NCBI RefSeq assembly: GCF_900048895.1
Contig: NZ_LT160640.1
Location: forward strand, 1,504,758 to 1,568,757
Direction of reading: 5' to 3'
DNA from: Neglectibacter timonensis
Lineage (GTDB): Bacteria > Bacillota > Clostridia > Oscillospirales > Acutalibacteraceae
Length of the DNA: 64,000 bases
Shown: in pieces, positions 33,202 through 43,400 of the stretch
Position numbering within the stretch: the first letter of the stretch is position 1
Layout: each line of letters starts with the position of its first letter
The notes under the pieces: generated by a model
What the model was told of the DNA's origin: nothing
The model's input: only the letters and a program-made list of their open reading frames with translations
Databases searched by the model: none
Translations under genes and position numbers: made by a program

Positions 33202-35103
33202 TTATTCCAGCTCAAAAGCGCCGGTATAGAGCTGATAGTATTTTCCCTTTTGGGCAATCAGCTGTGCGTGGGTACCGCTTTCAATGATGCGCCCCAGCTC
33301 CAGCACCAGGATACAGTCTGAATTCTGTACCGTGGAAAGCCGGTGGGCGATGACAAACACGGTGCGGCCCTGCATTAGGCCGTCCATGCCCTGCTGCACC
33401 AGGCGTTCTGTGCGGGTGTCGATGGAGGAGGTCGCCTCGTCCAGAATCATGACGGGCGGGTCTGCCACCGCAGCCCGGGCGATGCTCAGCAGCTGACGCT
33501 GTCCCTGAGACAGGCTGCCGCCGTCCCCGGAAAGCACAGTTTGATAGCCCTCGGGCAGCCTGCGGATGAATCCGTCGGCATTGGCAAGCTTCGCAGCCTT
33601 TTCAATTTCCTCCTGGGTGGCGTCCAGCTTTCCGTAGCGGATATTTTCCTCCACCGTTCCGGTAAACAGATTGGTATCCTGAAGCACGATGCCCAGGGAG
33701 CGGCGCAGGTCGCTCTTTTTAATTTTGTTGATATTGATGCCGTCATAGCGGATTTTGCCGTCCGCCAAATCATAAAACCGGTTGATCAGGTTGGTAATGG
33801 TGGTCTTGCCCGCGCCGGTGGCGCCCACGAAGGCCATCTTCTCTCCCGGCTGGGCATCCAGGGTAATGTTGTGCAGCACCAGCTTTTCCGGCTCGTAACC
33901 GAAGTCCACATCGAAAAATTCCACCTCTCCGGTAAGCCTGGTATAGGTGACTGTTCCATTCCCATGGGGATGCTTCCACGCCCACATTCCCGTACGTGTT
34001 TCACTCTCGGTCAGCTGGCCGTTTTCCAGCTTTGCATGCACCAACGTCACATAGCCGTCATCCTGTTCCGGCTCTTCATCCATCAGGTCAAAGATCCGTT
34101 CCGCACCGGCCAGGGCCATGATTACCGAGTTGAACTGCTGGGAAATCTGGCTGATCGGCTGGGTAAAGCTGCGGCTCAGCTGCAGGAAGGCCGCAATGCC
34201 GCCCAGGGTCAGGCCGCCCACGCCGCCGATGGCAAGCGCGCCGCCCACCATGGCGATGAGCACATACTGCAGATGCCCCAGGTTTCCCATAATCGGCATC
34301 AGGATATTGGCGTAGACATTGGCGGCGGAGGCCTCTTCCCGCAGCTTTTCATTGAGCGCGTCGAATTCCTCCCTTGCCTTTTTCTCATGGCAGAAAACCT
34401 TGACCACCTTCTGGCCGCTGACCATTTCCTCAATGTAGCCGTTCACAGCGCCCAGAGAACGCTGCTGCCGGACAAAGTACTTGCCGCTCTGCCCGCCGAT
34501 TTTTTTGACCAGGAAAAGCATGAACGCCACAAACGCCAGCACCAGGAGAGTGAGGGGGATGCTGGTCATCACCATGGCGCAGAATACGGATACCACCGTA
34601 ATCACCGAGGAAAACATCTGCGGTACGCTTTGAGAAATCATCTGGCGAAGCGTATCCGTATCGTTGGTGTAGTGGCTCATGGTGTCGCCGTGGGTGTGGG
34701 TGTCGAAATATTTGATGGGCAGAGACTGCATATGGGCAAACATGCGGTCCCTGATATTTTTCAAAACGCCCTGGGAAACAGTGACCATCAGCCAGTTATA
34801 AAGGAAGGTGGAAGCGACTCCCACCAGATAGATCAATCCCATCACCAGAATAGCATGCAGCAGGCCGGTGAACACCGGGTGGTTCATCCCCAGCAGGGGC
34901 GTGATATAGTCGTCAATCAGGGTTTGAAGAAACATGGAACCAATCACGTTGGCCAATGCGCTGAGCAGAATACAGCACAGCACGACAACAAGGCGGACAC
35001 GGTAGCCGCCCGAGATATAACTCAGGATCCGCCGGATGGTCTTTCCTTGGTTTTTGGCCTTCTTTCCGCCGGCAAATGCGGCGCCTACAGGCGGTCTAGG
35101 CAT
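33202..35103 (-). CDS. ABC exporter, fused membrane-ATPase subunit B
   Basis: 633 residues from the ATG at 35103, which has GGGAG 9 nt upstream; the ATG at 35109 sits too close to that site. Six membrane segments (about 35-330) carry a type IV exporter fold. The ATPase has Walker A GATGAGKTT, Q-loop LQDTNLF, signature LSQGQRQLLSIARA, Walker B VMILDEATSSID, H-loop AHRLST. All catalytic residues are present, including the Glu after Walker B. An insert of about 50 residues precedes the ATPase domain (LVHAKLENGQLTESETRTG...). It pairs with the next gene; the substrate is unknown but a MarR regulator upstream hints at drugs or peptides. Confidence 0.9.
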   Translation of the reverse strand: MPRPPVGAAFAGGKKAKNQGKTIRRILSYISGGYRVRLVVVLCCILLSALANVIGSMFLQTLIDDYITPLLGMNHPVFTGLLHAILVMGLIYLVGVASTFLYNWLMVTVSQGVLKNIRDRMFAHMQSLPIKYFDTHTHGDTMSHYTNDTDTLRQMISQSVPQMFSSVITVVSVFCAMVMTSIPLTLLVLAFVAFMLFLVKKIGGQSGKYFVRQQRSLGAVNGYIEEMVSGQKVVKVFCHEKKAREEFDALNEKLREEASAANVYANILMPIMGNLGHLQYVLIAMVGGALAIGGVGGLTLGGIAAFLQLSRSFTQPISQISQQFNSVIMALAGAERIFDLMDEEPEQDDGYVTLVHAKLENGQLTESETRTGMWAWKHPHGNGTVTYTRLTGEVEFFDVDFGYEPEKLVLHNITLDAQPGEKMAFVGATGAGKTTITNLINRFYDLADGKIRYDGININKIKKSDLRRSLGIVLQDTNLFTGTVEENIRYGKLDATQEEIEKAAKLANADGFIRRLPEGYQTVLSGDGGSLSQGQRQLLSIARAAVADPPVMILDEATSSIDTRTERLVQQGMDGLMQGRTVFVIAHRLSTVQNSDCILVLELGRIIESGTHAQLIAQKGKYYQLYTGAFELE

Positions 35104-36826
35104 TCTCATCCTCTCCCTTCACTTGAGACTCGTAAACTTCCCGGTAAATTCCGCTGCGCTTCATTAATTCCTCGTGGGTTCCCACGTCTGCGATCCTTCC
35201 CCCGTCCAGCACCACGATCTGGTCGGCGTCCTGTACTGAGGCCACCCGCTGAGCGATAATCAGCTTTGTGGTATCGGGGATTTCCTCCCGGAAAGCCTGG
35301 CGGATCAGGGAGTCGGTTTTGGTATCCACCGCGCTGGTGGAGTCGTCCAGAATAAGCACTTTCGGCTTTTTCAGCAGCGCCCTGGCAATGCAGAGGCGCT
35401 GCTTCTGGCCGCCCGACACATTGGTTCCGCCCTGCTCTATGTAGGTGTCGTAACCCTGAGGGAACTCCCGGATAAAAGAATCTGCCTGGGCAAGCCTGCA
35501 GACCCGTTCCAGCTCCTCATCCGAAGCAGTTTCATTTCCCCAGCGCAGGTTGTCTTTTATGGTGCCGGAAAACAGCACGTTCTTCTGCAGCACCATGGCC
35601 ACCTCCTCCCGGAGGGCCTCCAGATTGTAGTCCCGCACATCCACGCCGCCCACCAGCACGGCGCCTTTGGAGACGTCATACAGCCGGGGAATCAGCTGCA
35701 CCAGGCTGCTCTTGCCGCTGCCCGTGCCGCCTAAAATCCCCACCGTCTGGCCGGATTTAATGTCCAGGTTGATTTCGCTCAAACAAGCTTTGCCTTCCTT
35801 TTTATAACGGAATTCCACCTGTTCAAAACGGATGGAACCATCCCTGACCTCTCTGCAGTCCTGCGCACCGTCTGTGATATCCGCCCGTTCTTTCAGGATT
35901 TCCACGATTCGTTCCATGGACGCCCGGGACATGGTGACCATGACAAAAATCATGGAAAGCATCATCAGGCTCATCAAAATCTGTGAGGCATAGGAGATCA
36001 GGCTCATCAGCTGACCCGTGCTCATTTCCGAGCCCACAATCAGCTTTGCGCCGAACCAGGAGATCAGCAGGATACAGGCATACATGGAAAACTGCATCAG
36101 CGGGCTGTTGAAGGCCAGAATTTTTTCCGCCCGGGAGGAGTCCCTGCGGATACTCTCCGAAACGGCGCTGAATTTATCCTTTTCATAATCCTCCCGGACA
36201 AAGGACTTCACCACGCGGATTCCCCTGAGGTTTTCCTGCACCACGGTATTCAGCTTATCGTAGGTCTTAAACATCCGTTCAAAGATAGGATGCGCTTTCG
36301 TCGCCACCAGAAAGAGCCCTACTCCCAGCACGGGAATGGCTCCCAAAAAAATCAGGGACAGTTCAGGATTGATTCCAAACGCCATTGCCAGGGAAAAAAC
36401 CAGCATCATAGGCCCCCGCACCGCCGTGCGGATAATCATCTGATAGGCGTTCTGCACGTTGGTCACATCCGTAGTCAGCCTTGTGACGATACTGGCGGCG
36501 GAAAATTTGTCGATATTTGAGAAGGAGAAATCCTGCACATTGTAGTACATATCCTTCCTGAGATTCGCCGCATACCCCGCCGAGGCTTTAGCCGCCGCCC
36601 TTCCGGACAGCGCGCCGAACAGCAGGGAGATGACAGTGGAGAGGATCAGCGCAGCGCCGATTTTTAAAATATACCCCATATTCCCTTCCTCAATGCCGAA
36701 GTCAATCAGATTTGCCATCAGGACGGGGATTACCACTTCCATCACCACCTCCATGGTGACAAAGACGGGCGCCAGGATAGAATCCCGCTTATACTGCCGG
36801 ATACTGGCAGCAAGTTTTTTAATCAT
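35096..36826 (-). CDS. ABC exporter, fused membrane-ATPase subunit A (degenerate site)
   Basis: 576 residues from the ATG at 36826 (AAAGGAAGAG upstream; MIKKLAASIRQYKRDSIL is a typical start). An ATG at 36877 lies in frame but lacks a ribosome site. Motifs: Walker A GGTGSGKSS, Q-loop LQKNVLF, signature VSGGQKQRLCIARAL, Walker B VLILDDSTSAVD, H-loop AQR. The Glu after Walker B is Asp and the H-loop His is Gln, so this half carries a degenerate catalytic site, as in TmrAB-like heterodimers. Its stop overlaps the start of subunit B. Confidence 0.9.
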   Translation of the reverse strand: MIKKLAASIRQYKRDSILAPVFVTMEVVMEVVIPVLMANLIDFGIEEGNMGYILKIGAALILSTVISLLFGALSGRAAAKASAGYAANLRKDMYYNVQDFSFSNIDKFSAASIVTRLTTDVTNVQNAYQMIIRTAVRGPMMLVFSLAMAFGINPELSLIFLGAIPVLGVGLFLVATKAHPIFERMFKTYDKLNTVVQENLRGIRVVKSFVREDYEKDKFSAVSESIRRDSSRAEKILAFNSPLMQFSMYACILLISWFGAKLIVGSEMSTGQLMSLISYASQILMSLMMLSMIFVMVTMSRASMERIVEILKERADITDGAQDCREVRDGSIRFEQVEFRYKKEGKACLSEINLDIKSGQTVGILGGTGSGKSSLVQLIPRLYDVSKGAVLVGGVDVRDYNLEALREEVAMVLQKNVLFSGTIKDNLRWGNETASDEELERVCRLAQADSFIREFPQGYDTYIEQGGTNVSGGQKQRLCIARALLKKPKVLILDDSTSAVDTKTDSLIRQAFREEIPDTTKLIIAQRVASVQDADQIVVLDGGRIADVGTHEELMKRSGIYREVYESQVKGEDENA

Positions 36827-36887
36827 ACCACTCTTCCTTTCCTTCAAAACCGAAGCCTTCAAATGATTCGTTTCCATGATTATCAGG

Positions 36888-36930
36888 TAGCTAACAATTA
36901 GGCTCCATACAGTAAGTAAGCTAACAATAT
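36888..36930 (-). promoter_or_regulatory. Two direct MarR-type half-sites before the exporter genes
   Basis: GCTAACAAT occurs at 36890-36898 and again at 36920-36928, a 30-bp spacing. The same TTGTTAG core forms the inverted repeat at the MarR promoter. The sites lie about 60-100 nt before the exporter start, where a repressor would block transcription. Confidence 0.55.
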
Positions 36931-36982
36931 GGGCAATGGAAAAGCCGCCGGTTATCAGCTGATTCCGTCGGCCATCGGCCTG

Positions 36983-37417
36983 TTATTCTATATTACGCCG
37001 GATTTTATCGCACAATTCCAAAAAGGTCTGCTTCTCCTCCGGGGTGAGTCCCTCCGAGAGCTGTTCTTCCACTTTCCGGATACTGCGGTGAATCTGTTCA
37101 TGCTGCTCTATCGCTTTGGGCGTCAGTACAATTTTTTTAAGCCGTGCGTCTTCATCCACCGACTGACGTGTAATCAGCCCATTCTTTTCCATCAGCTGCA
37201 GAATTCCCGTCACGGTAGACCGCCGAATGGAAAACTGTTCCTGCAAATCCCGCTGAAAGACATCCCTGTTTCGGTTTTCGTAGAGATAGCCGATGACCCA
37301 GCCGTGCATTCCAGTGGCAGGCCGTTCTCTCCCCTGAAAAGCGGTTTGATCCACCAGCCGCTTGATGAGGTTCGACAGCGTGCGCACCTGAAAGCCAATC
37401 TCATCCCGATGCTCCAC
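36983..37417 (-). CDS. MarR-family transcriptional regulator
   Basis: 144 residues from the GTG at 37417, with AAGGGGG 8 nt upstream; a TTG at 37441 is in frame but poorly placed. The winged-helix region has VFQRDLQEQFSIRRSTVTGILQLMEKNGLITRQSVDEDARLKKIVLTPKA, the pattern of MarR wing and recognition helix, flanked by dimerisation helices. It is read towards the exporter genes and has a consensus promoter overlapped by its own likely operator, so it should repress itself and the exporter until a ligand binds. Confidence 0.9.
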   Translation of the reverse strand: MEHRDEIGFQVRTLSNLIKRLVDQTAFQGRERPATGMHGWVIGYLYENRNRDVFQRDLQEQFSIRRSTVTGILQLMEKNGLITRQSVDEDARLKKIVLTPKAIEQHEQIHRSIRKVEEQLSEGLTPEEKQTFLELCDKIRRNIE

Positions 37418-37459
37418 TTCTTTTTCCCCCTTATTCCGCAACTTTAGTTCGGCTTCCGT

Positions 37460-37508
37460 ATTGTTAGGATACTAACATTAGTATAAACAGTGTTTTTTCT
37501 GTTGTCAA
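37460..37508 (-). promoter_or_regulatory. MarR promoter with overlapping operator
   Basis: On the minus strand TTGACA (37503-37508), a 17-nt spacer and TATACT (37480-37485). TGTTAG-GATA-CTAACA, an inverted repeat read on the plus strand, lies at 37462-37477 just after the -10. The arrangement suggests autorepression. Confidence 0.75.
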
Positions 37509-37619
37509 GCTTTTGCCGCAAAAAAGAATCCGCCGGTGGATGAACCGGCGGATCAGTCTTTCTGTAACTTGACAGCATGGCCTATTGCCAAGCAGTTCCC
37601 CTTTGAAAGATCCCGTACA

Positions 37620-38963
37620 TCAGATTGCGCGGAAATTCTTCCATTTCCCGCTTCGATACCGAAGCAGAAAAGCCACAGAACGGCCAAGCCAGTCCATGCC
37701 CATGGCGATCCAGACCCCCAGGATCCCCAGATTCAGCACAACGCCGAACAGCACCGCAGAGCCCAGCCGGAAAACCAGCATGGAGCCAATTCCCACATAC
37801 ATGGTGAATTTGGCATCTCCCGCCGCCCGCAGGCCGTTGGCCAGCACAAAGGAGGTGGGATGCAGGGCAAAAGCAAGCAGGTTGTGTAAAAGAACCAAAA
37901 GGAAACTGAGGCGCCGCGCTTCCTCGGAAAGAGCATAAAAGTTCAGCAGGAACGGCAGGGCTGCCGCCACTGCCAAATTTAAAATTCCCGTAGCAAGATA
38001 GGAGACCCCCATCAACTTCTTCATATAGCGGGATGCCTGTTCAAATTCCCCTGCCCCCACGCAATGCCCCACCACTGTGACAATGGCCAGATTGACAGCG
38101 TTGACCACTACGATGGCAACCATATCAATGCTGTTGGCCACCCCGTTGGCAGCGATCTGCGCTGTCCCAAACAGGGCCACAATACTGGTGACCAACACTT
38201 TGCCCAGTGAAAACAGGCCGTTTTCGATACTGTTGGGCACCGCAATGCGCAGGATGCGCCGTATCATGCCGGGATTCCAGGAAAAGACCTGTCCGGCTCT
38301 GATAAACACGGTGTTTTTTTCGCTGCGGGAAAGGCAGGTCATCACCACGGCCGCCACGGCCCGGGAAATCAGCGTGGGTAGCGCCACACCGGCCACGCCG
38401 GCGTGAAACAGAAAAACACCTATGGCGTTGCCCGCCACGTTAATAACGTTCATCAGAAGGGACACATACATGGTTGTCTGGGTTTTTTCCATGGAACGGA
38501 ACAGGGCTGCAGAAGAGTTATACAAGCCCAAAAAAGGAAAGGAGATGGCGGAAATCCAAAAATAAGTGACTGCAGCCTCCATCACGGCAGGTTCCACCGA
38601 GCCGAACAGCAGCTTCAACAGCGGCTTGCAAAAAAGGAGACAAAGCAGCATAACCCCGCCGGAGATCAGCGCCGTAACGGTCATCAGCTGACCCGCGGCA
38701 TGGTTGGCCTTCTCCCTTTCCCTGTTTCCCAGGTACTGGGAAACAATCACCGCTCCGCCGGTCGCCAAAGCGGAAAGGACGGTGATAACCAGATAATTTA
38801 CCATATCCACCAGGGCCACACCGGAAATTGAGGCCTCTCCGGCGCTGGAAATCATCATTGTATCCGCCATTCCCACGGTCATGGCCAGAATCTGTTCCAT
38901 AATCAGCGGCAGAATCAGTTTTTTTAAAGACCTGTTGGAAAACATCGCTCTTTCCGTGTACAT
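37620..38963 (-). CDS. MATE-family efflux transporter
   Basis: 447 residues, normal for the family, with about 12 membrane segments in two similar halves. Typical text: LILPLIMEQILAMTVGMADTMMIS near the start and IRRILRIAVPNSIENGLFSLGKVLVTSIVALFGT at the start of the second half. It exports drugs or metabolites using a Na+ or H+ gradient. It lies 26 nt downstream of the aldo/keto reductase in the same direction, so the two are probably co-transcribed. Confidence 0.9.
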   Translation of the reverse strand: MYTERAMFSNRSLKKLILPLIMEQILAMTVGMADTMMISSAGEASISGVALVDMVNYLVITVLSALATGGAVIVSQYLGNREREKANHAAGQLMTVTALISGGVMLLCLLFCKPLLKLLFGSVEPAVMEAAVTYFWISAISFPFLGLYNSSAALFRSMEKTQTTMYVSLLMNVINVAGNAIGVFLFHAGVAGVALPTLISRAVAAVVMTCLSRSEKNTVFIRAGQVFSWNPGMIRRILRIAVPNSIENGLFSLGKVLVTSIVALFGTAQIAANGVANSIDMVAIVVVNAVNLAIVTVVGHCVGAGEFEQASRYMKKLMGVSYLATGILNLAVAAALPFLLNFYALSEEARRLSFLLVLLHNLLAFALHPTSFVLANGLRAAGDAKFTMYVGIGSMLVFRLGSAVLFGVVLNLGILGVWIAMGMDWLGRSVAFLLRYRSGKWKNFRAI

Positions 38964-38989
38964 CTCCTGCTTCCCTCCATGCCCCGCAC

Positions 38990-39979
38990 TCAGGCCTGAT
39001 TCTGACCCATAACGCCTACCAGTCTATGGGGGACATAGGCTTCCTCCAGATATCCCGTCTCATCTTTTGAAAGGCATACTCCCACTGCTTCTGCAGCCTG
39101 CTCAATGTGGTGCATTTTAGTCACACCAACCACCGGCACGGCAGACTTGGAGAGCAGCCAGCCCAGAGCCACCTGAGTTCTGGAAAGGCCCCTGCGCTCC
39201 GCCAGCTCTGCCACACGCTCCACAATCACAGCGTCCTGGCGGGCTGTGGCATCGTACTTTCCCTTGGCATAGGCGTCCTCCTCCAAACGTTTCGAAGTTT
39301 CGCCGCCCATTTTCACCAGCCGTCCCGAAGCCAGGGGACTGTAGGGGGTAAGGGCAATTCCCTCCTCCCTGCAGTAAGGGATCATCTCCCGTTCTTCCTC
39401 CCTGTGGAGCAGGTTATAATGCCCCTGGACAGAGACGAACTTTGTCCACCCGTGCTTCTCCGCAATGAAATTGGCTTTGGCCAGCTGCCAGGCAAAACAG
39501 TTGGAAATTCCGATAGCCCTGACCTTCCCCGCCTTTACCGCCTCGTGCAGTCCTTCCATAATCTCCTCGATGGGAGTGTGATAATCCCACATGTGGCAGA
39601 GATAGAGATCTACATACTCCATTCCCAGATGGCGGAGGCTGGCATCCAGCAGGGTCAAAACATGTTCTTTGCCGCCGACACCGCCGGCTCTCTCTTCCGC
39701 TGTGCGGGGCGGGAATTTGGTTGCCACTACCACATCCTCCCGTTTGGCGCAATCCCGCAGGCTGCGTCCCAGATACTCCTCGCTGGTGCCTCCCTGATAC
39801 CCGATGGCGGTATCGAAAAAATTGACGCCCAACTCCAGTGCCCTCCGAATCAGCTTTCGGGATTGTTCCTCATCCAGCGTCCAGGAATGCTGCCCGCTGG
39901 ACGGATTTCCGAAGCCCATGCAGCCCATACAGATTCGGGAAACCTTCAGTTCTGAGTTACCTAACTTCGTGTATTCCAT
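38990..39979 (-). CDS. Aldo/keto reductase
   Basis: 329 residues from the ATG at 39979, which has GGAGG 10 nt upstream; an ATG at 39997 is in frame. The catalytic set is visible: FFDTAIGYQGGTSEEYLGRSL (Asp, Tyr), VVVATKFPP (Lys) and LYLCHMWDYHTP (His). The NADPH-binding end is ALGWLLSKSAVPVVGVTKMHHIEQAAEAV. It belongs to the general-stress/YccK-like group by appearance. The substrate is unknown; a neighbouring MATE pump suggests handling of a reactive or toxic compound. Confidence 0.9.
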   Translation of the reverse strand: MEYTKLGNSELKVSRICMGCMGFGNPSSGQHSWTLDEEQSRKLIRRALELGVNFFDTAIGYQGGTSEEYLGRSLRDCAKREDVVVATKFPPRTAEERAGGVGGKEHVLTLLDASLRHLGMEYVDLYLCHMWDYHTPIEEIMEGLHEAVKAGKVRAIGISNCFAWQLAKANFIAEKHGWTKFVSVQGHYNLLHREEEREMIPYCREEGIALTPYSPLASGRLVKMGGETSKRLEEDAYAKGKYDATARQDAVIVERVAELAERRGLSRTQVALGWLLSKSAVPVVGVTKMHHIEQAAEAVGVCLSKDETGYLEEAYVPHRLVGVMGQNQA

Positions 39980-40105
39980 AGTCTCTTTTCCTCCCATTGT
40001 TTCAAGCTCCTCTGCCGGGAATTTTCCCCTTCAAAGCAGCCTGCATTTTTCTAATCTGTACCTCTTCCACCGATGTAATACAGCTGGAATGCTGCTTTGT
40101 AAATG

Positions 40106-40135
40106 ATTATAACCCTTGGAAGGAAAACCGTCCAA
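40106..40135 (-). promoter_or_regulatory. Promoter of the aldo/keto reductase-MATE pair
   Basis: On the minus strand TTGGAC (40130-40135), an 18-nt spacer and TATAAT (40106-40111). Confidence 0.65.
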
Positions 40136-40370
40136 TACCTGTCTGTTATCAGCAGTCATGCTCAGAAAGCATCAAAGCAGCAAATGTATAATGGATAAAT
40201 CGCTGATCCTTCCTTAAAGCAGTACCCGTCGGCCAAAGCAATAAAATTTAAGAAGAAGCACATCAATGCTTTTCAAAAGGCGATGGAACGCCCCGTTTCC
40301 CTTGTATCCGATTGCTGCAGGGGCATATCGTCTTCAGTTCCGGCAACCAGGCACTGACAGACGCCATTAG

Positions 40371-40437
40371 ACTGAAATACTCCCACTCAGATTGCAGCAT
40401 CCTGTTTCACTGCCTTTCTAAGTGGGAGCATTTCAGT
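40371..40437. repeat. Long inverted repeat downstream of the third SLH gene
   Basis: ACTGAAATACTCCCACT (40371-40387) and AGTGGGAGCATTTCAGT (40421-40437) pair over 17 bp with one mismatch and a 33-nt loop. It begins 54 nt after the SLH stop. It lacks a T-run on the minus strand, so it is either a stabilising 3' hairpin or a small mobile remnant. Confidence 0.6.
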
Positions 40438-40490
40438 TATTATTCTGCTTCAGCGGGTTTGTTGTCTATGGCTCGTTTTCCAACCCTTGT

Positions 40491-43400
40491 TCACTGCAGG
40501 CTGGTCCAGTTTTCATGGACTCCGTCCCCATCCAATTGATAGTTGTGAGAATTGCTGGCCTCCTGCACGGCAAGATAATACCACTGGTTCTCGTCTGCAT
40601 TGTCCGGCCACGTCCGCATCTCCGGCAGAAGGCTTTCCTTTCCGGCTGGAAGCCGGAGAAGCATACGGTTGACCAGGGTGACCGCTTCAGCCCGGGTAAT
40701 ACTGCTCTCCGGGGCAAAGGTCCCATCCTGCAATCCCCCAACCCAGCCAAGTGAGGCCGCCAGATTGATGGATTCCTTTGCCCAATGGGTTTTAATATCT
40801 GGGAACAGGTCGCCGCCGGAATAGCTTTCCCCGCTGAACCGCGCCGCGACGGCTGCGAATTCTCCCCGGGTGATGGGCTGTCCAGGAGCAAAGGATGCGG
40901 AGGTCCGGCCATTGAGAATACCCATGCCCGCAAGCGTGGAAACGGCTGTGTTATACCAAGACGGCGCGTTCACATCCGCGAAAGGATTCTGTTCTGTTTC
41001 AAATTGGATACGGACGTCCTCTTTCAGAAGACGGTAGAAAATCATGGCCACCTCAGCACGGGTAACCGGCGCGTCAGGCCGCACCGTCCCGTCCTCAAAG
41101 CCTACCAGATAGGCGTTGTGGTCCGTTCCATTGAGCGCCGCCGGTATCTCCGTAACTTTCCATTTGGCGTACACCGTGCGGCTTCCGTTCATTACCAGCT
41201 CCGTCACCGGCCTTGTCAATTCCCGGTCGGAATACCAGCCGAGGAAGGTGTATCCCTCACGCCAAGGCGTTTTCTCCAGCCGCACGGTGGTTCCATAAGG
41301 GTATTCCTGGGCGGCCAGCTTCCCGCCTCCGTTCGTCTCAAAGACTAGCGTGCAGACTCCGCTGGAATGCCCGCCGGCGCCCTGGTCATAGGCGATGGCG
41401 TAAGTGGAAAATTTGTGCGCGAAGATATGCGCATAGCCGCCGGAGATATAGAAGCTCTCCTCTACGGGCTTATCGGTAACCTTGATTTTCCTCAAAGAAT
41501 CTACCGCCGCGCCGTGGTAGCGCAGGATCTGGTACCCGGTTTTTCCCCGTACCTCCTCCGGCAGCGGCAGGGCTATCTCCACCAGGGCGCCAGTGTCGGT
41601 CAAGGGCTTTGTGGTTCCAAGCAAATCCGGATCGCTGGGTTTGATAACCATATCTACGGTTAAATTCACCTGCAGCCCAACTGTCTTGCCTTCATTTACG
41701 GCCCGGGCGGCAATGGCCTCTACGGGAGTTTTATCCGCGCCGGTGTCGTCCGGGAGGGCCGCGGTCAGTTTAATTTCCACTGTTCCGCCATTTTTCACCG
41801 TTTCTGGGGCCTGGTCGTCGCCTTTGTAGATTTCTTCCTCAAACAGGCTCCCCAGCTTATCCGCAGCGACGGGCGGCGCGCCCTGTTCCACTTTCACGAT
41901 GCTTTGCTTAGTGCCCACGTATACCACGTTCAGCTCCGTCGTACCTCCGTTTTGCACCTGTACCATCACGGTGACGGTATACTGCCCGTTTGTGGCAACC
42001 AGATTGTAAAAGCCGTCGGGCAGGTGGGTAAACTGGAAGCGTTCTCCGGTTTTCAGTCCTGTCTGGCTGGCGATGACCGTATTGCCGCGCTCCACGCGCA
42101 CGGTGATATCGCCCGTTCCCTCCACCTCGCCCGAAATTCCTCCGGTATCTTCGGAACCCGCCTCTGGAGTGCGGAATTTCAGGATATATTCCGCTGTTTT
42201 CGGGGAAGTACGCCGATCGTCCGCCCGCAGCACCAGTTCATATTCCGTATCCGCCTCCAACCCCTCGAAGCTTTGGGTATATGCCTGATCCCAGTTCCAG
42301 CTTCCCTGGGGAAAGACCGTCAGCGCAGTGTCTCCTGTTTTGCGCAGGCCCAGGAAACGGGTAGTATCATCGATGGTATAGGGTTCTTCCGAACCGTCTG
42401 TATAACTGGGCACAAATTCCAGGCCGTTCTCCTGCTTATAGGCCGCAGCCGTCAACGCGACAGCCAGAGGCCGGACCACCTTAACCGTGATGGGCTGCAG
42501 GAGCGCACGATGGCTGTCCGTTTTCTCCGCCGAGGCGTTTACCACCGTACTGCCAAGCTTTAAGGGGATTATGACGTTTCCGTCCAGCCTGATAATATCA
42601 GAGTCAGGGTCGGCCAGGGCAAAGGAAATCAGGGGCTGGGGCACGGTATCGTCCTCCTCAAAAACCGTGCTGTTTTCCATCGTCAGGGGCATGCTGACGT
42701 CTTCCCCCGCAACAAGGGTATAGGCGAAGCTGCCGTCCTCGTTTAAATGGCTGGGATCGAAAACGGTCTGCGGGGCTTTGGCGTCCTCAAATTCTGCGTA
42801 CAGCACAATATCGTCCGGCATAATCAGCGTCCATCCGCTGCCGTCGGAAAGGGGCGTCAATGAACTTGTATAATCGGTATAAGGATAATTGTATCCTTTT
42901 ACGCGGATCGTGCCCGCCCGATACTGATATCCCTCCTTGGGCGCCGGCTTGATGGTCACTGTGCTGCCCAGCGGCCTGCCCTCATGGCCTTGAGGACGGG
43001 CTGAAACAGAGAAACTGCCTTGCTCCGTGTTCAGCTCATCAGAAAGATAGATCGTGCAGTCCCGGTTCACATACGCCTGTTTGCCGCTGTTTTGCTCCAC
43101 ATAATAGATGGGTTTATTGGCTTTGGTGATGTTGATTTTTGCCAGGTCCTCCGTTGTCAGCTGGAAACCGTCCATCCCCTCCGCCAGAACATCTCCGGTA
43201 TTGAAAGCCGCCAGCAAGGCCGTATTGTTATAATATTTGTGCATTCGAAAGGCAATCTCATGCTCCAGGGCAGAGGTAAAACAGACCTTATCGCTGTTTG
43301 TCTTGCTGCTGGAAAATCCAATCGTCCCCACTTCCGCGCCGCCGTCTAAAAAGACTTTTCCTCCGTGCGAAACAAGAATATCCAGCGGATTCTCATCGTC

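Larger units (their letters stand above)
39980..40490. other. Gap with promoter and repeated CAAAGCAGC motif
   Basis: Besides the AKR promoter (40106-40135) and the long hairpin at 40371-40437, the motif CAAAGCAGC appears near 40032, inverted near 40092 and again near 40173. These may be operator sites for an unknown regulator. No gene is supported. Confidence 0.4.

Noticed and set aside
33541-35259. 572-codon plus-strand frame
   Set aside because: Antisense to an ABC exporter with all motifs; His/Gln-rich text is typical of a shadow frame.
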